NCBI RefSeq assembly: GCF_947501225.1
Contig: NZ_CANMUW010000003.1
Coordinates: 248,001-312,000, forward strand
Length of the DNA stretch: 64,000 bases
Source: an uncultured Shewanella sp.
GTDB taxonomy: Bacteria; Pseudomonadota; Gammaproteobacteria; Enterobacterales; Shewanellaceae
Direction: 5' to 3'
Below, one piece after another: positions 27,864 to 37,343 of this stretch. Every line of letters begins with the position of its first letter. Within the stretch, counting starts at the first letter, position 1. Below the pieces are notes generated by a model. That model was not told where the DNA came from and ran no database searches. It worked only from the letters and a program-made list of their open reading frames with translations. A program made the translations under genes and the position numbers.

Positions 27864-29030
27864 ATGAAACGGTTTGTATTCTTGACCCTGTGCGCTTTTT
27901 CCAATCTGGCTGTCGCTGTTGAGCCTCTGATTGACACCCCAGAGAACATGGAACCGACATTCGTCGATGACATTCTGTCGGTGTTTGGTGCCGACGGTGA
28001 GTTCGATCAAAGTAAAGCGATCGATATGAGTTATCTGCCAACGGCGTATTACACGCCGGAGAAGAAGTTCGGTGTCGGCCTGTTGATGGTTGGGCTATAC
28101 AAGACTGACGGTGCATCGAGTGATGAGCAGCCCTCCTCCCTGGTGCTCAACTCGTTTGTGTCGATGAACAACTCCTATGGCGTCGAAGTTGAAAATATGA
28201 CCTTCTTCAACGGCGGCAAGCAGCGGTTACTGCTGGGGTTGGAGCTACATAACGAAGCCGCGGTCTATTATGGACAGGGTATCGACCAGGGCAACCAAGA
28301 CAGCAATCATCACGAGTTCGAAGAGCAGGTATACAGTTTCAAGCCTCGCTGGATGACCGAGGTCGCCGACAACTACTTTCTCGGCGTCGGTGCCGATTTT
28401 ACCTACGCCAGCGCTGAGAAGCTGGAGCTAGTCGAAACAGGTATGCCCGTGGATTCCGCCGATATCTTGCCGAATAACTTCAGCTCGGGCGTGGTGGTGA
28501 CCAGTATCTATGATTCGCGCGATTATCGATTAAATGCCACTGAAGGCTGGTTATTTCAGATCGATGCCGGCCTGTATCAAAACAGCGAGTACTCGTCATT
28601 TTCGACCTATGATCTCGAACTGGCTAACTATATCGACCTGAGCTCTACATCACTCATGAGTTCGATGCCCGGGCTTATCGCCTGGCAGGTGCAGGGGCAC
28701 TTTACCCATGGTGATGTGCCCTGGAACTTGTTGCCGGATCTGGGTGGCTCAGATGCGATGCGCGGCTATATCAAGGGGCGCTATCGTGATAAGCAGATGA
28801 TGATGGGGCAGGTTGAATATCGCTTACCCATATTCCAACGTTATGGCATGGTGTTCTGGGGCGGAGTCGGCAGCGTAGCCTCTAAGGTGAGTGACCTCAA
28901 TGAGGAACTTATGACCTCCTATGGCACAGGTTTCCGCTTTAAAATAAAAGACAATATCAACCTGCGCCTCGATATCGGTGTGGGCGAGAACGAAACTAAC
29001 TTCTACCTCAATGTGAATGAAGTGTTTTGA
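27864..29030 (+). CDS. Omp85/BamA-family outer-membrane beta-barrel protein
   Basis: A 388-residue protein with a signal peptide (FVFLTLCAFSNLAVA) and a C-terminal 16-strand-type barrel of the surface antigen D15 family. Marks are SIYDSRDYRLNATEGWLFQIDAG, the lid/lock-like GGSDAMRGYIKGRYRDKQMMMGQVEYRLPIF, and a C-terminal Phe. It lacks POTRA domains, so it is not BamA or TamA itself. It is translationally coupled to the DUF3108 gene that follows. Confidence 0.85.
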   Translation: MKRFVFLTLCAFSNLAVAVEPLIDTPENMEPTFVDDILSVFGADGEFDQSKAIDMSYLPTAYYTPEKKFGVGLLMVGLYKTDGASSDEQPSSLVLNSFVSMNNSYGVEVENMTFFNGGKQRLLLGLELHNEAAVYYGQGIDQGNQDSNHHEFEEQVYSFKPRWMTEVADNYFLGVGADFTYASAEKLELVETGMPVDSADILPNNFSSGVVVTSIYDSRDYRLNATEGWLFQIDAGLYQNSEYSSFSTYDLELANYIDLSSTSLMSSMPGLIAWQVQGHFTHGDVPWNLLPDLGGSDAMRGYIKGRYRDKQMMMGQVEYRLPIFQRYGMVFWGGVGSVASKVSDLNEELMTSYGTGFRFKIKDNINLRLDIGVGENETNFYLNVNEVF

Positions 29031-29788
29031 TGATTCACTTATCTTCCCGTGTGACCAGCGGTGTGCTGGCGTTGATCTTACTGCTTACTCATAGCGCCGT
29101 CGCGAGTGAGCAGGCAGCGCCGCCTGAAGCTATAGAGAAGTGCAGCCGCAGTTCAGATTACGATATCTACCTCAGTGGCATACATACCGGCACGATGAGC
29201 AGAAAGGAGAGTTGGCAGGGAAAAGCCGCTGTGGTGACCTCGAAGAGTGAGGCCAGCATCTTAGGTATCGGAACCCAATATCAGCAAAGGGCCGAGCTAT
29301 CCTGGTCCGATGAAACCAATGAGTGGTTAACCGAAAAGTTTCATCAAAAGGTCACCGGCTTTCGTGCCAGAGACATGCTGGCGACCTTCAGCAATAACGG
29401 TCGTGAGTCCCGGGTCGATGTTGATGGCGATGTAGAAAATTATCGCTCTGGCGATATTCCGCTGCGGGATGTCGACACTCTGGCGATTCAGATTCGCCAC
29501 TACCTGCTTCAAGGCCGCAGCCAGTTTGCCCTGATCAGACAGGCTTCCGATGCCATAGAGCGTTATCAGCTCTATGTTCGGGAATCGCTGACAATGAACG
29601 TGGCGCCCTGGGGTGAGTTAAGCCTTATCCCCGTTGAGCAGACCGGTGCCGAAGAGGTGACTTACTATTTTGCTCCCGCGCTGGATTACCAGCTGATAAA
29701 GGCCCGCTATCACGGCATCATATTTCAAGGGCTTATCGAACTTAATCGCTACAGTTCCTCATGCGGGGAGAAACCCGCTCAAGGCTAA
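29030..29788 (+). CDS. DUF3108 domain periplasmic protein
   Basis: A 252-residue protein with a signal peptide (GVLALILLLTHSAVAS). The mature part has the DUF3108 layout: YDIYLSGIHTGTMSRKESW at the start of a beta-rich lipocalin-like domain, and DVDTLAIQIRHYLLQG in the middle. DUF3108 proteins are periplasmic and of unknown function. Its ATG overlaps the preceding stop by one base (TGATG), so it is coupled to the Omp85-like gene. The two may act on the same envelope process. Confidence 0.85.
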   Translation: MIHLSSRVTSGVLALILLLTHSAVASEQAAPPEAIEKCSRSSDYDIYLSGIHTGTMSRKESWQGKAAVVTSKSEASILGIGTQYQQRAELSWSDETNEWLTEKFHQKVTGFRARDMLATFSNNGRESRVDVDGDVENYRSGDIPLRDVDTLAIQIRHYLLQGRSQFALIRQASDAIERYQLYVRESLTMNVAPWGELSLIPVEQTGAEEVTYYFAPALDYQLIKARYHGIIFQGLIELNRYSSSCGEKPAQG

Positions 29789-30007
29789 TGGGGGCGCAGC
29801 CAGTTTTTAACCCCTCCTTTCAGTCGTTACTATCAGCGGCGTTGTATTTCGTTACGACGCCGGTGTGGTACACAGTGAAGAAACTTTCTTCTGTTTACAC
29901 TCATTCATTGGTTTTTTATCAGCCGGCTGGAGCAATCTCTGGTCAACTGGTGACAATAATGTTACAAAATATTTTCACTTACTCCTGTTTGTCCCGTGTT
30001 GCTGAAT

Positions 30008-30727
30008 ATGTATAAGAAACTGATTGTTGGCTATCGAGTTCGTAAAATACTTTCCCGATTGAGTATCAAAATACCTAGGGCTATTTTTTATTGGAAAAGG
30101 GTGAAGCTGGATCCTGCCATAAAAATTGAGCCAAATACCGCGTTTATCAAGGGTAAGGTTTTGCACTCCATGGGCGCCTACTCCTACAGCCGCAGCAGTC
30201 TGCCGAGAAATACCCTTGTCGGCCGTTACTGCTCCATTGCCCGCAATGTTTCCAGCATGGGGTTGCAGCATCCACTGGAACGATTTACCACCAGTGATGT
30301 TACCTTTTGTAATAGGGATCTCGGGCTTCCCTCACTTCCCGAAGGGTTACTTAAGCCGTTCGGCGAGCCTGAACTGCCGCCAATCAAGATCATGAATGAT
30401 GTCTGGATTGGCAATAACGTGGTGTTAAAGCCCGGGGTAACAGTTGGTAACGGTGCCGTGGTTGCCACAAACGCGGTTGTGACTAAAGATGTGCCTGATT
30501 ATGCCATCGTGGGTGGGGTTCCGGCCAAAATTATCCGCTACCGTTTTGAGCCGGAAACTATCACGGCACTGCTGGCACTGCAGTGGTGGAACTATGATTT
30601 TCTAGCCTTTGAAGATATTCCACTGGATTCCGATATTGATAGCTTTATCGAGAAGCTGAGCCATAAGATTGAAACTAAAGCTATTGAGAAGTATGAACCT
30701 CAATGCTTTAGTTTTGACAGCATGTAA
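30008..30727 (+). CDS. Hexapeptide-repeat acetyltransferase (CatB/XAT-like)
   Basis: A 239-residue protein. The left-handed beta-helix repeats start near residue 50 and include [18 protein letters not shown] with the catalytic His, then [50 protein letters not shown]. This matches xenobiotic and O-acetyltransferases of the CatB/NodL group, which move acetyl from acetyl-CoA to a sugar or drug. The start is uncertain: ATG at 30008 or GTG at 29996, neither with a good ribosome binding site. It stands alone. Confidence 0.87.
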   Translation: MYKKLIVGYRVRKILSRLSIKIPRAIFYWKRVKLDPAIKIEPNTAFIKGKVLHSMGAYSYSRSSLPRNTLVGRYCSIARNVSSMGLQHPLERFTTSDVTFCNRDLGLPSLPEGLLKPFGEPELPPIKIMNDVWIGNNVVLKPGVTVGNGAVVATNAVVTKDVPDYAIVGGVPAKIIRYRFEPETITALLALQWWNYDFLAFEDIPLDSDIDSFIEKLSHKIETKAIEKYEPQCFSFDSM

Positions 30728-30774
30728 GCATGAGATGATATCTGGGCTAGATGTCTGACCCTATGTATATATGC

Positions 30775-31473
30775 TTAATCAAACAGCTCGTCGAGTCGGT
30801 AGTAACGGACCTTGCTATTCATCGCAGCGCGACTCTCTTGAGAGCTTTCAACGGACGAAGCCTGAAGTGCGATGTTACACATCTTAGCGGCGACCTGCTT
30901 GCCAGTGATGGGGCGGTATCGCTTTAATCCCGGCAGTCTGCATAGCGGTGGTAGCAGGAGACTCGCCACTTTTTCACCGAGGCGAAACTCTTTTCGCTCA
31001 CCTAACAGCAGCGAGGGTTGAATGATGCTGATGTTTGGAAAGTTAAGGGCTTTTACCTTCTCCTCCAGCTCGCCCTTCATCTTCAGGTAGGCGCTGCTGC
31101 TGTCGGGGTTGGCTCCACTCGATGAGACCAGCATGTAGTGAGTCACCCCATTGTCTGAGGCGAGCTTAGCGGTGCGGTATTGATAGTCCAGATCGACAAG
31201 GCGCTGCCTTTCGATTGTGCCGGCGAGTTTCAATGTAGTGCCTAAGCAGGAGCAGAGAATATCTGCGTTAAAAGCATTGGCATATGCCTCCAGGTTATCA
31301 AAGTTAACCAAATGATTGGTTATCTTATCTGATCCCACCTTGTTGCTGTCGATGACCATTGGCCTGCGGGTTATGGTGATCACCTCATCTATCTGAGGGG
31401 CCTGACATAGCTGTTCAACCAGCTCTCGGCCCACTACGCCGGTGGCGCCCACTACTACTGCTCTTTGTCCCAT
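30775..31473 (-). CDS. NAD(P)-binding Rossmann-fold protein (HTATIP2/YbjT-like SDR)
   Basis: A 232-residue atypical short-chain dehydrogenase. The nucleotide-binding motif GATGVVGRELVEQL lies at residues 9-22, and the ISIIQPSLLLGERKEFRLGEKV part is typical of the Tip30/YbjT-like group. The usual Tyr-x3-Lys is replaced by a YLKMKGELEEKV context. The physiological substrate is unknown. It is followed by the minus-strand 3' end and a short gap to the acetyltransferase (convergent). Confidence 0.85.
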   Translation of the reverse strand: MGQRAVVVGATGVVGRELVEQLCQAPQIDEVITITRRPMVIDSNKVGSDKITNHLVNFDNLEAYANAFNADILCSCLGTTLKLAGTIERQRLVDLDYQYRTAKLASDNGVTHYMLVSSSGANPDSSSAYLKMKGELEEKVKALNFPNISIIQPSLLLGERKEFRLGEKVASLLLPPLCRLPGLKRYRPITGKQVAAKMCNIALQASSVESSQESRAAMNSKVRYYRLDELFD

Positions 31474-31634
31474 AGTTGATTCTGTCGCTGCTTCTGATTG
31501 CCGGTTGTTTTCATCATACGCCTTTATGATAAAACTGGTTACTCTCTTATGACTCTGCTGGCGCAGTTTGGGCCCGTGTCACTGGCAGGTGAAGGAGAAA
31601 ACGGGAGTTTGATGTGAGGGGGGAAGAAAGACTC

Positions 31635-31660
31635 AACCCGGGGCCGGGTGGCCCCGGGTT
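31635..31660. terminator. GC-rich 10-bp hairpin between the SDR and DUF2999 genes
   Basis: AACCCGGGGC (31635-31644) pairs with GCCCCGGGTT (31651-31660), followed on the plus strand by TTTG. Both neighbours are on the minus strand, where only a weak T run follows. Confidence 0.6.
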
Positions 31661-31688
31661 TTGTATCTAATGTATAGATAAATACAGC

Positions 31689-31940
31689 TTACTGTTGTAA
31701 CTGAGCCTTGGCCGCTTCGATCTTAGAGAAATCCAGGCCCAGCTCAGTGACCGCTTCCTTTATCAGGGCCGGGTTCTGCATGACCAGTGCCATCAACTGC
31801 TGTAGCTTCTCCGGAGCGATGCCCAACTGGCCGATTGTGCCCATCGCCATTAACGGGTTCTCGGTCAGGGTCTGGAACAGCTCATTAATTTGTGTGTCAC
31901 TGACATTGTGTTCTTTTAAGATCGCAAGAATTGGGTTCAC
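31689..31940 (-). CDS. DUF2999 family protein
   Basis: An 83-residue helical protein, without signal or membrane segments (MNPILAILKEHNVSDTQINELFQTLTENPL...). It matches by eye the small DUF2999 family of Shewanella and Vibrio, of unknown function. GTACC and a 25-bp leader precede the ATG; it is monocistronic and followed by the hairpin at 31635. Confidence 0.8.
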   Translation of the reverse strand: MNPILAILKEHNVSDTQINELFQTLTENPLMAMGTIGQLGIAPEKLQQLMALVMQNPALIKEAVTELGLDFSKIEAAKAQLQQ

Positions 31941-32105
31941 TGCAGTACCTTGTATGGTTTGTAAGTTAAACAGGCGGTGATTCTATCACACATCTGAAAT
32001 GGCGGTGGATAGGGGAGTGCGGATCGTCTTTGCAATAATTGGTCGATTTTATGTAGGGATATCGGCTATGATTTTTGAGTCTGCTACTCTCAACCGGAGA
32101 TAACT

Positions 32106-32519
32106 ATGAGCGAACAATTCAGGTGCTGGCATTGTGGTGAACTGCTTCAGGCGGTGATTCTGCCTATGTCACGGCGCGAGGAGTGTGGGACTTGTGGCGC
32201 GGATCAACATGTGTGCAAGATGTGTGTCTTCTTCAATGACTCAGGAAGGGGCGACTGCAGGGAGGAGCGGGCCGAGTGGGTATCGGATCGTGAGCGAGCC
32301 AATTTTTGTGACTATTTTAAGCCTTCTGAGCAGGGGGCGGGGTCAGATTCTGATCCCCGTAGTGCTAACGAGAAAGCGCTGGCCGAGTTAGCCGAACTGT
32401 TTGGCGATACGCCCGCGCCGTCAGAATCGAGTGAGGCGGAGGATAGTGCAAAAGAGAGAGACAGAGAGATGACCCCGGCCGAGATTGCCGAGAAACAGCT
32501 GCGGGATCTGCTCGGCTGA
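32106..32519 (+). CDS. Zinc-ribbon hypothetical protein
   Basis: A 137-residue cytoplasmic protein with a Cys-rich N terminus: CWHC near residue 7, CGTC near 29 and CKMC near 37, then CREE and CDYF, suggesting one or two zinc-binding sites. The rest is acidic and rich in Glu, Ser and Ala, probably disordered, ending in a helix EIAEKQLRDLLG. Conserved in outline in gammaproteobacteria; function unknown. Confidence 0.8.
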   Translation: MSEQFRCWHCGELLQAVILPMSRREECGTCGADQHVCKMCVFFNDSGRGDCREERAEWVSDRERANFCDYFKPSEQGAGSDSDPRSANEKALAELAELFGDTPAPSESSEAEDSAKERDREMTPAEIAEKQLRDLLG

Positions 32520-32595
32520 TGAGATGCTTCAAGGCTCAGGTTTTATCTCTGGTTCTGTCTCTGATTTTAGTTCTGACTTAGTTCAATAGAGTACG

Positions 32596-33150
32596 TCAGA
32601 AGAGAAGCTGGATGGGGAGGATGTCGGCGGCACCGATACGCAGCAGCATCAGCTCCTTTTCCAGATCATGCCTTTCGTTCTTAAGGCTTTTTTTATCCTC
32701 TTTATTACTCGCCACATCCTGTTTGGCAAGAATTTTCTTATTGACTTCAGTAAGTTCTCGTTCGATCTCTTTGAGCCGGGATTGAATTTTCGCGATCTTA
32801 TTTTTAATCTCGAACTGACGATGGCCTTCGTTGTAGCGTTTAACGAATTCGTTATTTGAGCACACTCCGTTGTAGTAAGAGCCCTGCAAGCCAAGTTTAT
32901 AGCCATTTTCAGGTTGGCAGTAGTTCTCAAGCCCCGCCCGGTAACCGGCTGTCCACTGCGCGCTATCCACCCCCAGACCAAACTCACTGCAGTCTTCTAT
33001 GTATCCGTTCAGGGTCGCAGAGGTCGCTCCATTGTTACCGTCGCTCATGCCCAGAGCGTACCAGTCGGAGTGTTGACACTGTTCCTGATTTAAACTTGTA
33101 CATTGAGTCAGGCTCAGGGCCGCTATCGCGGTAAATATTTTAAATTTCAT
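32596..33150 (-). CDS. DUF2799 lipoprotein with coiled coil
   Basis: A 184-residue protein whose N terminus (MKFKIFTAIAALSLTQC) is a lipoprotein signal with a slightly atypical lipobox. It has the DUF2799 pattern of repeated W-x-x-G and Y-x-x-G turns (DWYALGMSDGNNG, WTAGYRAGLENYC, YKLGLQGSYYNGVC). A charged coiled coil (KNKIAKIQSRLKEIERELTEVNKKI) follows. ATG at 33150 is chosen because GGGGAG lies 7 nt upstream. Function unknown. The gap 33151-33429 upstream shows no gene. Confidence 0.82.
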   Translation of the reverse strand: MKFKIFTAIAALSLTQCTSLNQEQCQHSDWYALGMSDGNNGATSATLNGYIEDCSEFGLGVDSAQWTAGYRAGLENYCQPENGYKLGLQGSYYNGVCSNNEFVKRYNEGHRQFEIKNKIAKIQSRLKEIERELTEVNKKILAKQDVASNKEDKKSLKNERHDLEKELMLLRIGAADILPIQLLF

Positions 33151-33429
33151 CACATCTCCCCATAGAGTTGAAGGCGAGCAATCTATCAAAGATAGGGAGC
33201 TTAAGTCTGATGTTTTTAAAACTATTTACACTTGCATCGTTTTTTGGTGTCAGTTCGGATAAATGCTTTAATAACTATGTGATTATGTTTTAATTTTGAG
33301 TGTTGGTGGTTTGTTTTTTGTGTGGTTTAAGTTTCGACTTTGCCCTCGGTTATGGGCGGGGTTGCAGAGGGGGAGCGGGGCCTTAGCTCCGCATCGAGCA
33401 TCTGCAATGCGGTGGGCTGTTTTCCCCCC

Positions 33430-33801
33430 TTACACTTGCTTAGCCTGAGTGCCCCTGTCTTTGAAATAGCAGATATCACCTATGGCGATGCTCAAGGCAA
33501 GCCAGAGGAAGCTGTCGATGGCTCCGGAGCTGTAGGCGATAAGCATGATTATCATGGGCAGGTTGGCCTGAAAGTTCAATGTACCAAATTTGCAGAGAGC
33601 AAAAAAACGGTCTGCAGCCTGACCTGGTTTTATCTTGTAGATAAGGCTTGAGTATAGGGTGCCACATATGACGTATAGGGTTAAGAAAGCCAGGCCCGAC
33701 ACAGAGCCGTAAACCTGGCTAAACCGGTAGACGCCATCGAGGTGATCTGCGCCTAAACCTAAGGTAAAGCTGAACAGAATGGTGGCTATCAATCTATACA
33801 T
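33430..33801 (-). CDS. Small inner-membrane hypothetical protein
   Basis: A 123-residue protein with about four hydrophobic segments (LIATILFSFTLGLG, VSGLAFLTLYVICGTLYSSLIY, ANLPMIIMLIAYSSG, FLWLALSIAIGDICYF). No family recognised. AAGAGAAA upstream of ATG 33801 supports this start over one at 33834. Confidence 0.65.
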   Translation of the reverse strand: MYRLIATILFSFTLGLGADHLDGVYRFSQVYGSVSGLAFLTLYVICGTLYSSLIYKIKPGQAADRFFALCKFGTLNFQANLPMIIMLIAYSSGAIDSFLWLALSIAIGDICYFKDRGTQAKQV

Positions 33802-33872
33802 GTCGTTTCTCTTCAATTTGCTAACTAGGGTCATTTGATTTTTTGCTTTTCTGATTAAGAAACAACGTCCTG

Positions 33873-34886
33873 CTAATCATGGCTGATACAGCTTTGAGCG
33901 TTCTGCCGGGTGCAGTAGTGGAAGTCAAGGTAGTTAAGCTGCTGCTCGGGGAGCTTATTCTCCTTGATATATTCATAGAGCATCTGTGTGCTCAGTCGAC
34001 CCATCTCGAATGGTCGCTGGCCGATATTGACCGTCGATAAACCGGCATTGAGTGCATCAAGCTGAACCTGCTCGGTATCGGCCGAGATGATGACAGTTGA
34101 TTGACTGTTTATCTGAGGCTTGTAGGGCGATATTCGCTTGATATAGTCCGGTGAGAACTGGGCGAAGCCGGCTACTGCGATATAGACGGGCACCTGCTTA
34201 TTCAATAGCAGCTCCAGCTGCCTCAGGGCCATCTCACGCTTACCTAAGGTATAGAAAGGGCAGCGGTAGTACTCAACCCAGCCATTTTCGCCTGCTAATC
34301 TGCTGTTGTCGGCTTTACCCGAGAGGGCAAAGCGCACGCCGCGGATGCGTTCATTCAGGTTGGGGGTGCTGGTGTGGCCGGATTGGATGCATATCTGAGT
34401 ATTACCCTCTCTCTTGAACCGTTCGGCATACTCACCCAGCGCAACACCGAACTCGAAGTTGTTGGTGCCCACATAGGCCAGTCGGTACTCCTGATGCTCA
34501 GGCAGGAGATCTGAATCGAAGGTGATAACCGGAATGCCTTTTTTTCTGGCCAGTACCAGGGCATTTTGAGTTAAATATTTTGAGTCGGTGGTGGAGACGA
34601 TAATTCCGTCTACTCCCCTTTCGATCATCGCCTTGGTGGCAATTACCTGCTCTCTGATATCCTGAAACAGTTCGGGGCCATCATAGAGACACTTCACGTC
34701 GCTCTTACTGTTGGCGAATGCCTCACAGCCAGCGAAGGATTGTTCATAAAAGCTGTCATGCTTCGTTTTGCCGATAACGGCTATGGTCAATGGCTCAGAC
34801 GCACCGGGCAGGTGTTGAGCAATCCCCGAAGTCGGTGGTAACAGAAAAGCGATAAGGAGAGCTATCGCCCTGGCGAGAAAAACCAT
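33873..34886 (-). CDS. Periplasmic sugar-type substrate-binding protein (TorT/RbsB-like)
   Basis: A 337-residue protein with a signal peptide (IALLIAFLLPPTSGIAQ) and a type I periplasmic-binding fold (Peripla_BP_4): LTIAVIGKTKHDSFYEQSFAG, GVDGIIVSTTDSKYL, GIPVITFDSDL, YVGTNNFEFGVALGEY, NIGQRPFEMGRLSTQMLYEYI. No permease or ATPase lies beside it, so it may serve a sensor kinase, as TorT does, or a distant transporter. The ligand is unknown. Confidence 0.85.
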   Translation of the reverse strand: MVFLARAIALLIAFLLPPTSGIAQHLPGASEPLTIAVIGKTKHDSFYEQSFAGCEAFANSKSDVKCLYDGPELFQDIREQVIATKAMIERGVDGIIVSTTDSKYLTQNALVLARKKGIPVITFDSDLLPEHQEYRLAYVGTNNFEFGVALGEYAERFKREGNTQICIQSGHTSTPNLNERIRGVRFALSGKADNSRLAGENGWVEYYRCPFYTLGKREMALRQLELLLNKQVPVYIAVAGFAQFSPDYIKRISPYKPQINSQSTVIISADTEQVQLDALNAGLSTVNIGQRPFEMGRLSTQMLYEYIKENKLPEQQLNYLDFHYCTRQNAQSCISHD

Positions 34887-35157
34887 TAATGCATAAACCC
34901 TATAATCTTAAAATACAGCAGCGGATACCTATCGGCTGGCAACAGAATGCTTACAATGTAACCCGATATTGCGAAACGGCGCGCTAACAATAGCATAACG
35001 CCAAACGTTAATCTCCCCGGAGTTCACGTTACAGCGATGAGCATTACAAAACAGTGACCAGAGTGCGGGCGGTTTCTCTATTCATATTTTAAGCAACTTG
35101 CTTTAATACTATCCCCGCCTAGTATTAAGTTATTACTGACAATGGAATCATAAGCTT

Positions 35158-36258
35158 ATGGAGTCTTCACGAGTTTATAATGCATCTTCTCAAGAGCATT
35201 CTGCCTCGCTATCGCCTGTTCTTGGCAATGTTACTCAGCTTATCGGTAACACAGATCTGCTGCGTATCAACAGTCTCTCTGAGCTTAGCGGCTGTGAGAT
35301 ATTGTTGAAGTGTGAGCAGCAGAATCCAGGCGGTTCGATTAAAGATCGGGCGTCACTGCAGATGGTTAAGGACGCCATCGCCAGCGGAAAACTCAGGCCG
35401 GGTATGACCATAGTGGAGGGCACGGCGGGGAATACCGGCATCGGATTGGCGTTGGTGGCTAAGGCGATGGGCTTTAAGATGTTGGTGGTCATGCCCAAAG
35501 GCCAGGCGCCGGAAAAGGAGCTGATGATCACCTTATATGGTGCTGAGCTTAAGCTGGTGGATGCTTGTCCCTTCGCCAACCCTAATCATTTCTACCATAC
35601 GGCTAAACGCATTGCCGAAGGAGACGATAACTACTGGTGGGCCGATCAGTTTGAAAACATCAGTAACAGCAAGGCTCACTTTGAAAATACCGGCCCTGAG
35701 ATCTGGCAGCAGACTCAGGGCAGAATAGATGCACTCGTCTCTGTGGCCGGTACCGGAGGCACGATTGGCGGATGCTCCCGCTATCTGTCGAAAGTACGAC
35801 CGGGTATACAGACCTGGCTGGTGGATCCCGATGGATCCGGGATCTACTCCTACCTTAAAACCGGCAAATATCACGCCAGCGGCAGCTCCTTCACAGAGGG
35901 GATAGGCATCATGCGCAGCGTCGAAAACTTCCGTCAGGCAAAGGTGGATAAGGCCATTACGCTGCCCGATAGTGATCTTATCGCTGTTGCGCGCCACGTC
36001 AGGGAGCGAGACGGCATAGTACTGGGCAGTAGCTCTGCGCTCAATGTGGCGGGGGCGTTGTACGCCGCGGCAAAGATGGGGCCGGGTAATACCATAGTGA
36101 CCTTCTGTTGCGATCTTGCCGAACGCTCCTCCTCCAAGCTCTACAACAGGGAGTTTCTGGCCGAAAAGGGATATTCAGAGGTGAGTGAACCACTCGAAGA
36201 TATGTTTGAGCGCTATAAAAATGAACCCGCTGATCTGGTCGTCGAGATTCTGCGTTAA
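35158..36258 (+). CDS. Cysteine synthase family PLP enzyme
   Basis: A 366-residue fold-type II PLP enzyme. The PLP lysine is K62 in GGSIKDRAS; the substrate loop is EGTAGNTGIGLA and the phosphate cup is GTGGTIGG. It makes cysteine from O-acetylserine and sulfide, or a related sulfur or beta-replacement product. It has an N-terminal extension of ~25 residues and a longer C-terminal tail than CysK, resembling the Cys synthase A subgroup found beside other cysteine synthases. A LysR gene converges from the right. Confidence 0.88.
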   Translation: MESSRVYNASSQEHSASLSPVLGNVTQLIGNTDLLRINSLSELSGCEILLKCEQQNPGGSIKDRASLQMVKDAIASGKLRPGMTIVEGTAGNTGIGLALVAKAMGFKMLVVMPKGQAPEKELMITLYGAELKLVDACPFANPNHFYHTAKRIAEGDDNYWWADQFENISNSKAHFENTGPEIWQQTQGRIDALVSVAGTGGTIGGCSRYLSKVRPGIQTWLVDPDGSGIYSYLKTGKYHASGSSFTEGIGIMRSVENFRQAKVDKAITLPDSDLIAVARHVRERDGIVLGSSSALNVAGALYAAAKMGPGNTIVTFCCDLAERSSSKLYNREFLAEKGYSEVSEPLEDMFERYKNEPADLVVEILR

Positions 36259-36289
36259 GCCGGTATTGCCAAATCCAAGCCTTGGCTTA

Positions 36290-37198
36290 TCAAGAAACAG
36301 CTACGCCGGGAGGCTGGATAAAAGTATGCAGCAGCCGGCTCACTGTTTGATAGCGCTCAGGTAGGTTGCGCTGCCGCTTCTGCACCAGATATAGGGTCTC
36401 TTTTACCTGTTTGGCTGTTTGCAAAATATGGAGCTCCTCTCTTTGGGGGAAGTTGTTGACCGCGCTTTCGGGCAATACGGTAAAGCCGAGACCTTTTGCA
36501 ACGGGGAGTAAGATCTGGTTGACCTGATTGATATAGCCGGACCTTGGCAGAGTATCCGGGCTCATCCCGGACAATGCCTTATCTCCGCACCGTTCGAAAT
36601 AGAGTGACAGGTAATGAGCCGCATCCGGATGCTCGATCAAACCACAGTCCATTAGCTCTTGTGGGCCGATATCCCTGTTCTCATAACGTCGTGGCAGCAC
36701 TATACATAGCGGCTCTTCACCTATGACACTGCATAGATAGAGGCTGCTCTGCGGTATGTGGGTCACAATTCCTAAGTCGACCTTGCCGGACTGCAGATCC
36801 TGCAGAATCTTCTGATTTGGCGCGGCTTCGAGTCGAATAACCAATTCGGGGTGCTGTTGCTGCAGTGACAGCAGTGCCGGATACAGCTGCAAGGCCAGAG
36901 AGCCCGAACAGGAGAGCTTACACTCTCCCGAGTAGGGGTTATCGAAGCCGAGGGTCTCAATCAGGCTGGCTTCATCGTCGACAAGCTTGAGTGCATATTC
37001 ATACACTAACCTTCCCTGTTCGGTAAGCTCGAAACTCCTCTTCTCCCGCTTGATGAGTGAGTAGCCACAGGCGTTTTCCAGTTTCTGAATCTGCTGACTG
37101 ACACCGGGTTGTGTCATGTGAAGTTTCTCAGCCGTTCGTGTGAAGTGGCCAAGGTCGACCAGGGTCTTGAATGTGTTGAGCCAGAGGGGATTGAGCAT
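36290..37198 (-). CDS. LysR-family transcriptional regulator
   Basis: A 302-residue LysR protein: N-terminal winged helix (residues 1-62; HFTRTAEKLHMTQPGVSQQIQKLE) and a C-terminal periplasmic-binding-like effector domain (VDLGIVTHIPQSS, GLGFTVLPESAV). It is divergent from the glyoxalase-like gene at 37344 with a palindrome between them, and convergent with the cysteine synthase gene. Confidence 0.93.
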   Translation of the reverse strand: MLNPLWLNTFKTLVDLGHFTRTAEKLHMTQPGVSQQIQKLENACGYSLIKREKRSFELTEQGRLVYEYALKLVDDEASLIETLGFDNPYSGECKLSCSGSLALQLYPALLSLQQQHPELVIRLEAAPNQKILQDLQSGKVDLGIVTHIPQSSLYLCSVIGEEPLCIVLPRRYENRDIGPQELMDCGLIEHPDAAHYLSLYFERCGDKALSGMSPDTLPRSGYINQVNQILLPVAKGLGFTVLPESAVNNFPQREELHILQTAKQVKETLYLVQKRQRNLPERYQTVSRLLHTFIQPPGVAVS

Positions 37199-37260
37199 GA
37201 TGACCTCACCATTTGACTAAACTTTGATAACAAAAAATTATAGTAATGAGAAATATTGAT

Positions 37261-37278
37261 AATTTCAAATGTGAAATT
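37261..37278. promoter_or_regulatory. Palindrome in the LysR/VOC intergenic region
   Basis: AATTTCA (37261-37267) and TGAAATT (37272-37278) around AATG give a T-N11-A box, the usual LysR operator form, between the two divergent starts. Confidence 0.55.
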
Positions 37279-37343
37279 TGGTGACGTACTCTGGTTTCAG
37301 CGAAAGGAGTGACCCTTTCACCCACTAAACTACTGAGGTATCT

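Noticed and set aside
33340..33651. 103-codon plus-strand frame
   Set aside because: It is antisense to the membrane protein at 33430-33801 and has no coding character.
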